A DNA stretch of 64,000 nucleotides from Brenneria sp. hezel4-2-4 (GCF_013155275.1 NZ_JABJXS010000010.1:45640-109639); one strand, 5' to 3'; shown: positions 21,056 through 31,114, numbered from the stretch's first letter. Numbers and translations are program-made. The notes: generated from the letters alone by a model not told the origin.

Positions 21056-23515
21056 TTAACGACGCACTTGCCAAATACGCTTCTGGTAATCATGAATCGC
21101 CCTGTCCGAGCTAAACATCCCCATTCTGGCCGTATTAAGTACACAACGACGCGTCCATTCCTCCGGTTCACGATATTGCGCATCCACCTGCTGCTGCACC
21201 TCACAGTAAGGTACGAAATCAGCCATCAACAAATAGGGATCGCCCTCTTCCAGCAAACTGTTCAACAGCGGCGCAAACGCTTGCTTGTCCCCGTGACTAA
21301 AAGCGCCGCTGGCTAGTTCATCCAATATCTCGCGTAGCAAAGGCGTATCGGTAATGTAGTCCGACGGCGCATATCCCTGCGCCTGCAAGGCTTTTACCTG
21401 CTCAACCGTATGACCGAAAATGAACAGGTTTTCAGCGCCGACCTGTTGAGCCATCTCGACATTGGCCCCATCCCATGTTCCCACCGTCAGCGCGCCATTC
21501 AGCGCCAGCTTCATATTGCCCGTTCCGGAAGCTTCTTTGCCCGCCGTCGAGATTTGCTCGGACACATCGGTAGCGGGGATCATCCGTTCGGCCAGCGATA
21601 CGCGGTAATCGGGAAGAAAGACCACCTTGAGACGATCGTTGCAGCGGCGATCCCGATTAATCTTTTCCGCCACCTGATTAATGGCATAGATAATATTTTT
21701 GGCCAGTGCATAACCCGGCGCGGCCTTGGCGCCAAACAAAAAGACGCGCGGAACTATATCCAGATGCGGGTTATCACGCAATTGCCGATAGAGAGAAAGG
21801 ATATGCAGCAGATTCAGGTGTTGACGCTTATATTCGTGCAGCCGCTTGATTTGCACGTCAAACAGCGCCAGCGGATCGAGACTCACCCCATAATCACGTT
21901 GCAGGTGTTCCGCCAGACGCACCTTGTTGTCTTGTTTAATCCGCCGGTAACGCTCGCGGAATCCGGCATCGTCGGCATAGGGTTCCAGCCCTTGCAAGGC
22001 AGGTAAGTCATTCACCCATTCGATGTGTAATGTCTCATCAATCAACGACGACAGCGCCGGATTACACTGCTTCAGCCAGCGGCGCGGCGTAATACCGTTG
22101 GTCACGTTGTGAAATTTATTCGGCCATAGCCGGTGATATTCAGGGAACAGATCTTTCACCACCAGTTCCGAATGCAGCGCCGCCACGCCGTTTACCGCAA
22201 AGCAGCTCACCACGCACAGATTCGCCATGCGGATTTGCCGCCGGTGACGCACCGCCAGTTTCGCCCACACCTGACGATCGCCGGGCCAGTGTCGCTCCAC
22301 CTGGATGTTAAAATGCGCGTCGATCTGCTTGATGATGGAAAGATGACGGGGAAGCAGACGGGCGAACAGCCTTTCGTCCCAGCGTTCCAGCGCTTCCGGC
22401 ATCAACGTATGGTTGGTATAGGCAAAAGTGCGCCTGGTAATCGACCAGGCATCATCCCAGCTCATCCGGTGGTCATCCAACAATATGCGCAACATTTCAG
22501 GGATCGCCAGCGTCGGGTGCGTGTCATTAAGCTGGATCACTTCATAATCCGGCAACTCGGACAGCGCCCGTCCGGCCGCCAGATGCCGACGCAGAATATC
22601 GGCCACCGAGCAGGCACACTGGAAATATTGCTGCATCAGCCGCAGCCGTTTACCCGCGGCGTGGTTATCATTCGGATACAGCACTTTGGTCAGGCTGGCC
22701 GCCGCCACGCCGGCCTGCTCGGCCTTGAGATAGCGCCCCTCATTAAACAGCGTCAGATCAAACGGGTGACGGTGGGTCGCCTGCCACAGGCGCAGCGGTT
22801 GAGTGATGCCGTTGCGATAACCAATCACCGGTAAATCACAGGCTTCGCCCCGCAGGCTAAAATCAGGCAGCCACACCTCACTGCCGTCAGCCTGCTGCTG
22901 CAACCGGCCGCCAAACCCGACATCCACGGCCAGCTCAGGCCGTTGAAAAAACCACGGATAGCCATCCCGGTGCCAATCATCGGGGGTTTCCTGCTGCTGT
23001 CCCTGCGTAAAATGCTGGCGAAACAGACCGTATTGATAATTGAGGCCATAGCCGGTCGCCGGCTGCCCGACCGTGGCCATCGAATCCAGAAAACAGGCGG
23101 CCAGCCGACCCAGACCGCCATTGCCCAAACCGGGATCGGTTTCCTGCTCCAGCACATCGCTCAGGTTAATCCGTTGTTGCGCCAATACCTCGGCGACGGC
23201 GTTGTACCATCCCAGATTCAACAGGTTGTTGCCGGTCAGACGGCCGGGGAGAAACTCCATGGAAAGGTAATTCACATGGCGTTGTTCCGACCGGCCATGC
23301 GTTTTATTCGGCGCAACGGCAAAGGCGGGCTGCGCCGCCAGTTGTTCGGCCAGCGCCAGACTGACAGAGCGCCAGCATTGCGTCGGCGTCATCTGTTGCA
23401 GAGAAGCAACGCCGTAGTAGCGCTGCTGGCGAAGCAGCGCGGCGGCGAACTGCGACGGATTGAATGCAAGCGATGGGTGCTCTGAAAACGATTGGTTATC
23501 TGGAAACCCTGACAT
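21056..23515 (-). CDS. malP: MalP, maltodextrin phosphorylase
   Basis: An 819-residue GT35 alpha-glucan phosphorylase, slightly longer than E. coli MalP. The PLP-binding Lys is in [19 protein letters not shown], followed by TWDGANVEM, where the usual GTLDGAN Leu is Trp. It releases glucose 1-phosphate from maltodextrins. The maltodextrin rather than glycogen form is indicated by [23 protein letters not shown], which tracks E. coli MalP. The activator gene malT, which is upstream in E. coli, is absent; only 48 bases separate malP from glpR, and I see no MalT box there. Confidence 0.95.
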   Translation of the reverse strand: MSGFPDNQSFSEHPSLAFNPSQFAAALLRQQRYYGVASLQQMTPTQCWRSVSLALAEQLAAQPAFAVAPNKTHGRSEQRHVNYLSMEFLPGRLTGNNLLNLGWYNAVAEVLAQQRINLSDVLEQETDPGLGNGGLGRLAACFLDSMATVGQPATGYGLNYQYGLFRQHFTQGQQQETPDDWHRDGYPWFFQRPELAVDVGFGGRLQQQADGSEVWLPDFSLRGEACDLPVIGYRNGITQPLRLWQATHRHPFDLTLFNEGRYLKAEQAGVAAASLTKVLYPNDNHAAGKRLRLMQQYFQCACSVADILRRHLAAGRALSELPDYEVIQLNDTHPTLAIPEMLRILLDDHRMSWDDAWSITRRTFAYTNHTLMPEALERWDERLFARLLPRHLSIIKQIDAHFNIQVERHWPGDRQVWAKLAVRHRRQIRMANLCVVSCFAVNGVAALHSELVVKDLFPEYHRLWPNKFHNVTNGITPRRWLKQCNPALSSLIDETLHIEWVNDLPALQGLEPYADDAGFRERYRRIKQDNKVRLAEHLQRDYGVSLDPLALFDVQIKRLHEYKRQHLNLLHILSLYRQLRDNPHLDIVPRVFLFGAKAAPGYALAKNIIYAINQVAEKINRDRRCNDRLKVVFLPDYRVSLAERMIPATDVSEQISTAGKEASGTGNMKLALNGALTVGTWDGANVEMAQQVGAENLFIFGHTVEQVKALQAQGYAPSDYITDTPLLREILDELASGAFSHGDKQAFAPLLNSLLEEGDPYLLMADFVPYCEVQQQVDAQYREPEEWTRRCVLNTARMGMFSSDRAIHDYQKRIWQVRR

Positions 23516-23563
23516 GGCGCCTCTCTCCCCCTGTGATCCGTCGCGGAAAAAGGCACGTCTGGC

Positions 23564-24328
23564 TCAGCACAACTCCAACTGCACCTTATGTTGTTCAATG
23601 ATTTTTAGCACGCCGGGCGGTGGCAATTGATCGGTAAAAAGATAGTCAATCAAATCCATGTTGCCCAGATTAACCATGGCGTTGCGGCCAAATTTGGAAT
23701 GATCCGTCACCAGCATGACACAACGGGAATTTTCAATGATTGCCCGTTTGGTTCGCACTTCATGGTAGTCAAACTCCAGCAATGAGCCGTCCATGTCAAT
23801 GCCGCTAATACCCAAGATACCGAAATCCAGACGAAACTGAGAGATAAAATCCAGCGTGGCCTCTCCCATAATGCCGCCGTCGCGGGTACGCACTTCACCG
23901 CCCGCCAGAATTAAACGGAAGTCTTCCTTTGCCGTCAGCAACGTCGCCACATTCAGGTTATTGGTCACAACGCGTAAATTCTTATGCTGCATCAGCGCAT
24001 AGGCCACGGCTTCCGGCGTGGTGCCGATATCAATAAACAGCGTGGCGCCGTCCGGGATCTGGCTGGCGACCTTGCGCGCAATGCGCGCTTTCTCCTCGGA
24101 CCACATCATCTTACGGTCATTATAGGCAGTGTTAACCGAGCTTGAAGGCAATGCCGCGCCGCCATGATGACGGTGGATCTTATTCTGTTCGGCCAAGTCG
24201 TTCAGATCGCGGCGAATGGTTTGCGGACTGACCGCAAAATGATCCACCAGTTCCTCCGTACTGACATAACCCTGACGACGCACCAGTTCGATAATGGCCT
24301 CATGTCGTTGTGTTTGCTTCACGTTCAT
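23564..24328 (-). CDS. glpR: GlpR, glycerol-3-phosphate regulon repressor
   Basis: A 254-residue DeoR-family repressor. The N-terminal helix-turn-helix (FAVSPQTIRRDLNDL) is followed by the sugar-phosphate sensor domain (FIDIGTTPEAVAYAL, VTNNLNVATLL, DHSKFGRNAMVNL). GlpR represses glp genes until glycerol 3-phosphate binds. It lies 18 bases downstream of glpG, as in E. coli glpEGR, and two GlpR-type operators are visible upstream of glpD in this window. Confidence 0.95.
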   Translation of the reverse strand: MNVKQTQRHEAIIELVRRQGYVSTEELVDHFAVSPQTIRRDLNDLAEQNKIHRHHGGAALPSSSVNTAYNDRKMMWSEEKARIARKVASQIPDGATLFIDIGTTPEAVAYALMQHKNLRVVTNNLNVATLLTAKEDFRLILAGGEVRTRDGGIMGEATLDFISQFRLDFGILGISGIDMDGSLLEFDYHEVRTKRAIIENSRCVMLVTDHSKFGRNAMVNLGNMDLIDYLFTDQLPPPGVLKIIEQHKVQLELC

Positions 24329-24346
24329 CCCCTAGCATGTCCGGAT

Positions 24347-25180
24347 TTACCGGGAGTTCGTTTTATTATAAGTATCCCAAAAGGCCATTAATATCCCTGC
24401 GACCAGCCCCGCCGCATGCGCGGCATTGGCTATCGACATCCCTAAAATATCGAAATATCCGGCTATCAGCCACAGTAAAGCAAACGCCATCAGGCTGCGC
24501 GGCATAAATAAATTGCCGTTGGGTTCTCTTTCGCCACGCAGCCAGACATACCCCATCAGCGCATAAACGACGCCAGACAATCCGCCAAAGTAGATACCGC
24601 TAAACCAGGACTGCGCCCAACCGCTCACCAGCGATGAAATCAGGGTAATCATCAGCAGCTTACGGGTGCCCAGCACTTTCTCGACCGGCCCGCCCAGATA
24701 CCACCACCACATCAGATTGAATAAAATATGCAAGACGGAAAAATGCAACAAGGCATGACTGAACCAACGCCAGAGCTGCCATTGCTGCCCGGCCTCGGGA
24801 TAAGACAACCAGGCCATCACCCGATCGGCGCCCGATACCTGCATCAGTAAAAAGACCACCACGGCGACGACCATGATCGACAACGTCAACGGCCCCGCTT
24901 TCTGTTGCAGCGTTTGCCAATAGGAAAAGCGATGATATTGGATGCCCGAGTCCGTCGATCCCGACTGCCAGCTTGCCGCCTGATAGCGGGGATTCAGCGG
25001 ATCGCGCAGAAAAATCTCCAGCGCCTGTTGTACTTTATCCAGTTGCTCGTCGTCAGCCAGCCACAGCTCGGCTTCTTGTCCGGTGGCGCGTATTTCCAGA
25101 CCGACGTTCTGCGTCTGCATATAATCCACAAACGCCTGCGCCAGACGTGGATTGGATAGAGAGATAACGCGAATTGCCAT
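24347..25180 (-). CDS. glpG: GlpG, intramembrane rhomboid protease
   Basis: A 277-residue rhomboid. The catalytic Ser is in [12 protein letters not shown] and the His in [11 protein letters not shown]; the oxyanion-supporting His/Asn pair is in [11 protein letters not shown]. Six membrane helices follow a soluble N-terminal domain of about 90 residues ([17 protein letters not shown]). It cleaves transmembrane substrates inside the bilayer. In E. coli glpE precedes it; here glpE is more than 5 kb away, beyond an inserted cassette. Confidence 0.95.
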   Translation of the reverse strand: MAIRVISLSNPRLAQAFVDYMQTQNVGLEIRATGQEAELWLADDEQLDKVQQALEIFLRDPLNPRYQAASWQSGSTDSGIQYHRFSYWQTLQQKAGPLTLSIMVVAVVVFLLMQVSGADRVMAWLSYPEAGQQWQLWRWFSHALLHFSVLHILFNLMWWWYLGGPVEKVLGTRKLLMITLISSLVSGWAQSWFSGIYFGGLSGVVYALMGYVWLRGEREPNGNLFMPRSLMAFALLWLIAGYFDILGMSIANAAHAAGLVAGILMAFWDTYNKTNSR

Positions 25181-25441
25181 AAAAAATTAATCACATCGTA
25201 GTGGGCGGATTGCGCGTAAAAATATCACATATCCCCAAAAGACGTGCGCGAGAATCTCTTTTCAACGCCAGAACCTTATCGTTTCTCCGGCCTCCATTCC
25301 CCTCGACTCCGGCGATCCCCGCCCTTTTGATAACATAGTTATTTATTTTTGTTTACTTCCGTTTCACCTTATTTCCTATGACATCAGTCACTTTTTAATC
25401 AACAGGACTCTTTTACTCTCCCAGTATGTAGAGAGGTGATT

Positions 25442-26653
25442 ATGTTTCTCGAAGAAAGGCGACATCAGATCCTGACCTATCTGGACAGACACGGGCGGGC
25501 AAGCGTGGAATTTCTGGCGAAGGAGTTTTCCGTGACCAGAGAAACCATCCGCAGTGATTTGAACGCGCTGGCGCGCATGAACCTGGTTCAACGCTGCCAC
25601 GGCGGCGCTATCGTCATCCGTCGAAGTTTACAGTCCGAACTCATCACCTCCGGCCGGGAGAACATTGAGGCGCTGCTGAAACGGCTGGAAAAACACCCGC
25701 GGTATCAAACCATGAAAAACAGGGGAGGCAGAATGAGCGGTAAGGTCTGTATTCTGGGATCGTTTAACGTCGATATCGTCGCGAAAGTGGAGCGTTTTCC
25801 CAAAGGCGGGGAATCCTTGCTGGCGTTGGGCAGCGCGCTCGGCCCGGGAGGGAAAGGCGCGAATCAGGCCATGGCGGCCAGCCACGCGGGAGCCAACGTG
25901 CATTTTGTTTCCAAGGTCGGCAAAGATCAATTCAGCCAGTTTGCCTATGATCATCTTTCCGCCTCGGCAATACACTCTTTCAAACTTTACCAGTCAGAAA
26001 CAGAACCGACCGGCAACGCGATTATTTATGTGTCGCAGCAAGATGGCGAGAATATGATCGCCATTTATTCCGGCGCGAATAAAACCATTACCGATGACGA
26101 GATCGCGGAGATGATGCCCGAGCTGTCCGACTCGGACGTATTATTGCTGCAACTGGAGAACAACTTCCCCGCCACATTAAACGCCATCAAGTTGGCTAAC
26201 GCATTGAATATCCGCGTAGTGCTGAACCCGGCCCCCTATTCCCGCGACGTGCTGGACTGTCTGGAATATATCGACGTCATCACGCCGAATGAAACGGAAG
26301 CTTCTTTGCTCTCCGGCGTTGAAGTGCGCGATTTGGACAGCGCCAAGGACGCGGCGCAAAAAATCGTCGCGCTCGGCGCCCGACGGGTCATTATCACCAT
26401 GGGTTCGCGCGGGGCGCTACTCTTTGATAACCAGCAATTTCAACATATTCCGGCGTTTCCGGCGTTGAGCGTGGATACCACGGGCGCCGGCGATGCCTTC
26501 AACGGCGCGTTCGCCGCCGCGATTGCCACCGGACAGAATCTGGTGCAGGCCGCGACCTACGCCTCCGCCTTCGCATCGCTGGCCGTAGAACGGGAAGGCG
26601 CGGCGAATATGCCGGATCATCAGCAGGTTAAGGTCAGACTGTCCCAACGCTGA
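25442..26653 (+). CDS. Fusion of DeoR-type HTH and ribokinase-family (PfkB) sugar kinase
   Basis: About 403 residues. Residues 1-60 form a DeoR-type winged helix (FLAKEFSVTRETIRSDLNAL), then after a linker an entire ribokinase-like fold: the GSFNVDIVAKVERFPKGGES entry motif, PGGKGANQA, and the PfkB signature with the base in DTTGAGDAFNGAFAAA. It probably both senses and phosphorylates its substrate and controls the adjoining genes. ATG 25442 follows GAGAGG; GTG 25436 is an alternative. Inside the frame, ATG 25733 has GGGGAGG upstream and begins exactly at the kinase domain, so a separate kinase may also be made. The substrate is unknown. Confidence 0.85.
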   Translation: MFLEERRHQILTYLDRHGRASVEFLAKEFSVTRETIRSDLNALARMNLVQRCHGGAIVIRRSLQSELITSGRENIEALLKRLEKHPRYQTMKNRGGRMSGKVCILGSFNVDIVAKVERFPKGGESLLALGSALGPGGKGANQAMAASHAGANVHFVSKVGKDQFSQFAYDHLSASAIHSFKLYQSETEPTGNAIIYVSQQDGENMIAIYSGANKTITDDEIAEMMPELSDSDVLLLQLENNFPATLNAIKLANALNIRVVLNPAPYSRDVLDCLEYIDVITPNETEASLLSGVEVRDLDSAKDAAQKIVALGARRVIITMGSRGALLFDNQQFQHIPAFPALSVDTTGAGDAFNGAFAAAIATGQNLVQAATYASAFASLAVEREGAANMPDHQQVKVRLSQR

Positions 26654-26695
26654 TCCCTGAATTTACCCATACTGTAATTCCGCCAGGAGTGAACC

Positions 26696-27625
26696 ATGAA
26701 AAAAATCGACGGCATTGTCCCGGTCATGCTGACCCCATTTACCGAACAAAACGCTATTGATTATCCCGGGCTGGCAAAACTGATTGACTGGTATCTTGAA
26801 AAAGGCGTCGATGCGCTATTCGCCGTCTGCCAGTCCAGTGAAATGCAATTCCTGAGCCTGCAAGAGCGTGTCGACCTGGCGCGTTTTGTGGTCGAAAAAG
26901 TCGCCGGCCGCATCCCGGTGATCGCTTCAGGGCATATCAGCGATGGTCTGAACGATCAGATCGCCGAGCTTGGCGCCATGGCGGCGACCGGCATCGACGC
27001 GCTGGTGCTGGTCACCAACCATCTGGATCCCAAAGATCAGGGCAGCGAGGTGTTTTATGCCACGCTGAACGCGCTGCTGGCCGCGCTGCCCGCGTCCATG
27101 CCGCTGGGGCTGTATGAGTGCCCGGCGCCTTATCGCCGTTTGCTGAGCGATGATGAACTGAGTTACTGCGCCAATAGCGGACGCTTTGTGGTGCTGAAAG
27201 ACGTGAGCTGCGATCTGCCGACGGTGGCACGCCGGGTCAAACGGGTTGCCGACACGCCGTTGAACATCATCAACGCCAATGCGGCGATTGCCTTCGATGC
27301 CATGAAAGCGGGTTCAAAAGGTTTCAGCGGCGTGTTCACCAATTTCCATCCAGAACTCTATAGCTGGCTTTACCATCACCATTCCAGTAACCCGGAACTG
27401 GCGCAGGAGTTGGCGACGTTTCTTTCCCTCGCCGCCGTGACGGAAACCCTGGGTTATCCCAAAAACGCAAAAATTTATCACCAACGCCAGGGCACTTTCG
27501 GCAGTGCTTACTGCCGGGTCAATAAAGACAACGTGCTGGAAAAATACTGGGGATTGACAGTGATCCTCGAGCAAATCCGCAGCGGCACAGAGCATTACCA
27601 AAACAAAATAAATCGCATTAACTAG
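26696..27625 (+). CDS. DHDPS/NanA-family lyase or aldolase
   Basis: A 309-residue (beta/alpha)8 protein of the dihydrodipicolinate synthase family. The Schiff-base Lys is in FVVLKDVS and the conserved Tyr in GLYECPAPY. The usual GTTGE loop is replaced by CQSSEM, so it is not DapA; family members of this kind are aldolases or dehydratases acting on 2-keto acids. It starts about 45 bases after the kinase fusion and precedes a TctCBA-type transporter, consistent with a catabolic operon for a carboxylate or sugar acid. The exact substrate cannot be read from sequence. Confidence 0.82.
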   Translation: MKKIDGIVPVMLTPFTEQNAIDYPGLAKLIDWYLEKGVDALFAVCQSSEMQFLSLQERVDLARFVVEKVAGRIPVIASGHISDGLNDQIAELGAMAATGIDALVLVTNHLDPKDQGSEVFYATLNALLAALPASMPLGLYECPAPYRRLLSDDELSYCANSGRFVVLKDVSCDLPTVARRVKRVADTPLNIINANAAIAFDAMKAGSKGFSGVFTNFHPELYSWLYHHHSSNPELAQELATFLSLAAVTETLGYPKNAKIYHQRQGTFGSAYCRVNKDNVLEKYWGLTVILEQIRSGTEHYQNKINRIN

Positions 27626-27668
27626 TCTCCCTTTTTCCTCATACCTCTACGAGAAGGAAGCACCGATT

Positions 27669-28616
27669 ATGAAACTTATCCGGTTGACGGCGTTAAGTAC
27701 CCTCTTACTCTCCTGCTCCGCCTTCGCAGCGTGGCCGGAAAAACCGATTACCATTATCGTCCCCTGGGGCGCGGGCGGAAATACCGACACCGTGGCCCGG
27801 CTGGTGGCCCAGGGTCTGCAAAAAGAGCTGGGCGTGAACGTCAACGTGGTCAACCGCACCGGCGGTAGCGGCGTCGTCGGCCATGATGCGATCCATCGCG
27901 CCAAACCCGATGGCTATACGCTGGGTATTGTGACGGTGGAAATCGCCATGATGCACCACCAGAAAATGACCACCCTCAGCTATCAGGATTACACCCCTAT
28001 CAGCCGGCTGGCGGTGATTTATGGCGGGTTACAGGTCGCCAAGGATTCGCCCTATCAGGATGCCAACCAGTTAATCGAGGCCATCAAGCAGCAGCCTGGC
28101 AAATTGCGCGCCTCGGGCAGCGGTCTGAAATCCGTCTGGCACCTCAATACGCTGGGGATGCTGAAAAGCGCCAATCTGCCGGATAGCGCCGTTCGCTATA
28201 TTCCCTCGCAGGGCGCCAGCGCCGCGCTGCAAGAGCTGGTTTCCGGCGGGGTGGACTTCGTGACCTCTTCGCCCGGCGAAGCCAAGAGCATGGTAGACGC
28301 CGGTATGGTGCGCCACCTGGCCATCATGTCCAATCAGGCCTCCGATCTCTATGCCGATATCCCGATCTTCAATCAGGCGACGCCGTATAACTGGTCGCTG
28401 ACCACCTGGAACGTGCTGTCGGCCCCGAAAGGCCTCTCTACGGAGATTACCGACAAGCTGACCGCCGCGATGAAAAAGGTTTATGACTCTGGAGAACTAC
28501 AGAAATTCGCCAACAATCAAGGATTTGAAGTCAGCGCGTTGTACGATGACGAACTTTATCAATTTATGAAAGAAGAAGATGCTCAGTTTGGGAGCCTACT
28601 TTCCGCAGATAAATAA
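27669..28616 (+). CDS. TctC/Bug-family periplasmic solute-binding protein
   Basis: A 315-residue periplasmic binding protein with signal peptide (LTALSTLLLSCSAFAAW, cleavage after AFA). The mature N-terminus WPEKPITIIVPWGAGGNTD is the hallmark of the Bug/TctC family; later SSPGEAKSMVDAGMVRHLAI is also typical. These proteins bind carboxylates such as citrate or other organic acids and feed a TctAB permease, which is encoded next. A stem-loop lies between this gene and tctB, as often seen downstream of abundantly made binding proteins. Confidence 0.92.
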   Translation: MKLIRLTALSTLLLSCSAFAAWPEKPITIIVPWGAGGNTDTVARLVAQGLQKELGVNVNVVNRTGGSGVVGHDAIHRAKPDGYTLGIVTVEIAMMHHQKMTTLSYQDYTPISRLAVIYGGLQVAKDSPYQDANQLIEAIKQQPGKLRASGSGLKSVWHLNTLGMLKSANLPDSAVRYIPSQGASAALQELVSGGVDFVTSSPGEAKSMVDAGMVRHLAIMSNQASDLYADIPIFNQATPYNWSLTTWNVLSAPKGLSTEITDKLTAAMKKVYDSGELQKFANNQGFEVSALYDDELYQFMKEEDAQFGSLLSADK

Positions 28617-28624
28617 AACAGGCG

Positions 28625-28644
28625 GGCGCCATGCAAATGGCGCC
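28625..28644 (+). promoter_or_regulatory. Stem-loop between tctC- and tctB-like genes
   Basis: A perfect 8-bp inverted repeat (GGCGCCAT / ATGGCGCC) with a GCAA tetraloop ends 9 bases before the tctB start. No T-run follows, so it is more likely an mRNA-stabilising or expression-balancing hairpin than a full terminator. Confidence 0.7.
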
Positions 28645-28653
28645 TGAACAACA

Positions 28654-29100
28654 ATGCCGAAGTTATCCTTATTACTCCCGCTGCTTTTCCTGCTGTTCGG
28701 CGCCGGCATTGCCGCCTATGCCTTTATTCAGCTCGGCGATGCGGCCTCGTTTGGCGCGGGATTTATGCCCGCCATCGTCGGCTGCCTGATGGTATTGCTC
28801 TCCGTTCTGGATCTGATAACCGTGCGGTTAACAAAAGCGCATCGCCAGCCGGCGAATAGCGGGCAACGTGACCTCATAAGCGTCGGTATGGTCGCGATCA
28901 CCGTCGTTTTCTATATTTATTGCGTTGAATTCCTTGGGTTCATCCTGACCACCAGCATCATTATGGCCGGCCTGCTGGTGCTTTTCCTGCCGAAAAACAA
29001 AGCCATTGCCGCTGTTGCCGCCGTGGGGCTTTCGACCGGCATTTATTACCTGTTTTCAAAAGTATTATTGGTGCCTCTCCCTTCCGGCAGCATTTTTTAA
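28654..29100 (+). CDS. TctB-family small membrane subunit
   Basis: A 148-residue protein with about four hydrophobic segments (LLLPLLFLLFGAGIAAYAF; MPAIVGCLMVLLSVLDL; LISVGMVAITVVFYIY; FILTTSIIMAGLLVLF), the size and layout of TctB subunits of tripartite tricarboxylate transporters. Family identity rests mainly on its position between tctC- and tctA-like genes. No strong ribosome site is visible, because the upstream hairpin occupies that space. It ends 12 bases before the tctA-like gene. Confidence 0.85.
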   Translation: MPKLSLLLPLLFLLFGAGIAAYAFIQLGDAASFGAGFMPAIVGCLMVLLSVLDLITVRLTKAHRQPANSGQRDLISVGMVAITVVFYIYCVEFLGFILTTSIIMAGLLVLFLPKNKAIAAVAAVGLSTGIYYLFSKVLLVPLPSGSIF

Positions 29101-29112
29101 GGACCACCGACG

Positions 29113-30624
29113 ATGGATATCCTGATCAACGCCAGTGAATACATTACCCTGAACGCCATCATCGCCATCTTTGCCGCCGGGCTGTTCGGCCTGTTTATCG
29201 GCGCGATACCCGGTCTGACCGCAACCATGGCCGTCGCCCTGCTGGTTCCTTTCACCTTTTTTATGGATCCCATCCCCGCGCTGGCGATGATGATCTCGGT
29301 CGGCGCTTCCACCATCTATGCCGGGGATATCCCGGGCGTACTGTTGCGCATTCCCGGCACCCCCGCCTCGGCCGCCTACGTGGACGACAGCTATGCGCTG
29401 AGCCAACAGGGGAAAACCAATCACGTCCTCGGCCTCGGCCTGAGCACCTCGGTCATCGGCGGCATCATTGGCGCCATTGTGCTCAGCTTCGCCTCACCGT
29501 TGCTGGCCTCATTCGCCATGAAATTCAGCTCGTTTGAGTACACCTGGCTGGCGCTGCTGGGGCTGAGTTGCTCAACGCTGATTTCAGGACAATATGTGGT
29601 CAAAAGCCTGATGGCGTTGTTGTTGGGGCTTGCTTTAGCCACCATCGGTTATGATGAGTTCACCGGGCAGCCGCGTTTCACTTTCGGTCAGGTCGCGCTA
29701 TTGGAAGGGATCAGTTTTATCCCGGCGATGATTGGGATGTTCGCTATCGCCAACGCGATTGAATATTACGCCGGCCGCCACCGTGACCGCGTTAAGCCGG
29801 CAAACGCCGCGCCGCCGCCGGTGGAAAAATCGTCGTTAAATATCCTTGCCGGCATATGTCCGGCATTGAAAAAAAACCGGCTCGGCATTGCGCGCAGCAG
29901 CGCCATCGGCACCTTGATTGGGGTACTGCCCGGGGCGGGCGCCGATATCGCCGCCTGGATCTCCTACGCGGTGGCGAAAAAGTTCTCCCGCGAGCCAGAG
30001 AAATACGGCAAAGGTTCGGAAGAGGCCGTGATTAACGCCTCATCCAGCAATAATGCCAGCCTGGCGGGAAGCTACATCCCCACGCTGGTGTTTGGCATCC
30101 CCGGAGACTCCGTGGCCGCCATTGTGATCGGCGTACTCTATATGAAAGATATGCAGCCGGGGCCGTCCCTGTTTATCTTCCACCCGGAAAAGCTCTACGC
30201 CATTTTCATGCTGTTCTTTATCGCCAACCTCGCGTTGCTGCCGCTGGCGCTGATCGTGGTTAACTTCCTGAAGCGCCTGATTTCGGTAAATAAAGATATC
30301 GTGTATCCGGTGGTGATCGTATTCAGCATCGTCGGGGCATTCGCCATGAATAACTCCATGGCGTCGGTGGTGGTGATGCTGGTAATGGGGATTGCGGGTT
30401 ATTTCCTACAGAAACATCACTACCCGATTGCGCCGGTGATTCTGGGCATGGTGCTGGGGCCGATGTTCGAGAAAAGCCTGCTGTCTTCGCTGCTGAAATC
30501 GGATGGCAACCTGATTGCCTTTGTGGAACGCCCGATCTCCGCTTTCCTTGCCGTGCTGTTTTTAATCGTGGTCATCATGCAGGCCAAAAGCATCATTCAG
30601 GTGTTCAAAAACAGCCGCGGGTAA
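29113..30624 (+). CDS. TctA-family large membrane subunit
   Basis: A 503-residue, multi-span TctA protein. Family motifs are FIGAIPGLTATMAVALLVPFTF, GDIPGVLLRIPGTPASAAY and a second, related IGVLPGAGADIAAWISYAVAK, reflecting the internal repeat of this family. It forms the sodium- or proton-coupled channel that imports the carboxylate bound by TctC. It is the last gene of the cassette and is followed by a hairpin and the convergent glpE. Confidence 0.95.
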   Translation: MDILINASEYITLNAIIAIFAAGLFGLFIGAIPGLTATMAVALLVPFTFFMDPIPALAMMISVGASTIYAGDIPGVLLRIPGTPASAAYVDDSYALSQQGKTNHVLGLGLSTSVIGGIIGAIVLSFASPLLASFAMKFSSFEYTWLALLGLSCSTLISGQYVVKSLMALLLGLALATIGYDEFTGQPRFTFGQVALLEGISFIPAMIGMFAIANAIEYYAGRHRDRVKPANAAPPPVEKSSLNILAGICPALKKNRLGIARSSAIGTLIGVLPGAGADIAAWISYAVAKKFSREPEKYGKGSEEAVINASSSNNASLAGSYIPTLVFGIPGDSVAAIVIGVLYMKDMQPGPSLFIFHPEKLYAIFMLFFIANLALLPLALIVVNFLKRLISVNKDIVYPVVIVFSIVGAFAMNNSMASVVVMLVMGIAGYFLQKHHYPIAPVILGMVLGPMFEKSLLSSLLKSDGNLIAFVERPISAFLAVLFLIVVIMQAKSIIQVFKNSRG

Positions 30625-30639
30625 AACCGCCACACCCTC

Positions 30640-30666
30640 ATCGGGCCGGTATGACGCAGGCCCGAT
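30640..30666. terminator. Hairpin between convergent tctA-like gene and glpE
   Basis: An 8-bp perfect stem (ATCGGGCC / GGCCCGAT) with an 11-base loop lies between the two genes and reaches the first base of the glpE stop codon. There is no clear T-run on either side. Confidence 0.6.
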
Positions 30667-30989
30667 CAGTTGACGGATTCAGCATCCTGCGGATAGCGGT
30701 TTTGCCAGGCTTCAAAACCGCCGTCAATGCTGTATACCGACTCAAAGCCCAGGCTGATCAGGTACTGCGCCGCATTGCGGCTGCTGATCCCGTGATAGCA
30801 CATCACCATGACCGGCGTATCCAAGTCCGCGCCACGCACAAAATCCGCCAACGTCTCGTTGGTCAAATGCGTGGCGCCGGGTACGTGGGCAACGGCAAAA
30901 CTCTGCCCATCGCGGATATCGACGACGATGCCCCCCTGTTGCCAGCGGGAATAGGCTTTTTCTATGTCAATCGCTTCAAATTGTTCCAT
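30666..30989 (-). CDS. glpE: GlpE, thiosulfate sulfurtransferase (single-domain rhodanese)
   Basis: A 107-residue rhodanese. The active-site loop [11 protein letters not shown] contains the catalytic Cys; [10 protein letters not shown] and GGFEAW are conserved. It moves sulfur from thiosulfate to cyanide or thioredoxin in vitro. In E. coli it heads the glpEGR operon; here it is cut off from glpG by the kinase-aldolase-tct cassette and has its own upstream region, with a GTGAAAG/CTTTCAC inverted repeat at 31075-31100. Confidence 0.93.
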   Translation of the reverse strand: MEQFEAIDIEKAYSRWQQGGIVVDIRDGQSFAVAHVPGATHLTNETLADFVRGADLDTPVMVMCYHGISSRNAAQYLISLGFESVYSIDGGFEAWQNRYPQDAESVN

Positions 30990-31114
30990 TAAGAGTTACG
31001 ACCTTGTTAACCACAAAGAACATTATTGTAACCCTTAGAACGCCGGATAAAACCCAGCAAATGATATGGAATTAGTGAAAGCGCGGCGGTTTTCTTTCAC
31101 CGTTAAAGCAACGC

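Noticed and set aside
27669..30624. Citrate-specific TctCBA call
   Set aside because: Only the family is visible; the neighbouring aldolase and sugar kinase do not suit citrate, so no specific substrate is given.
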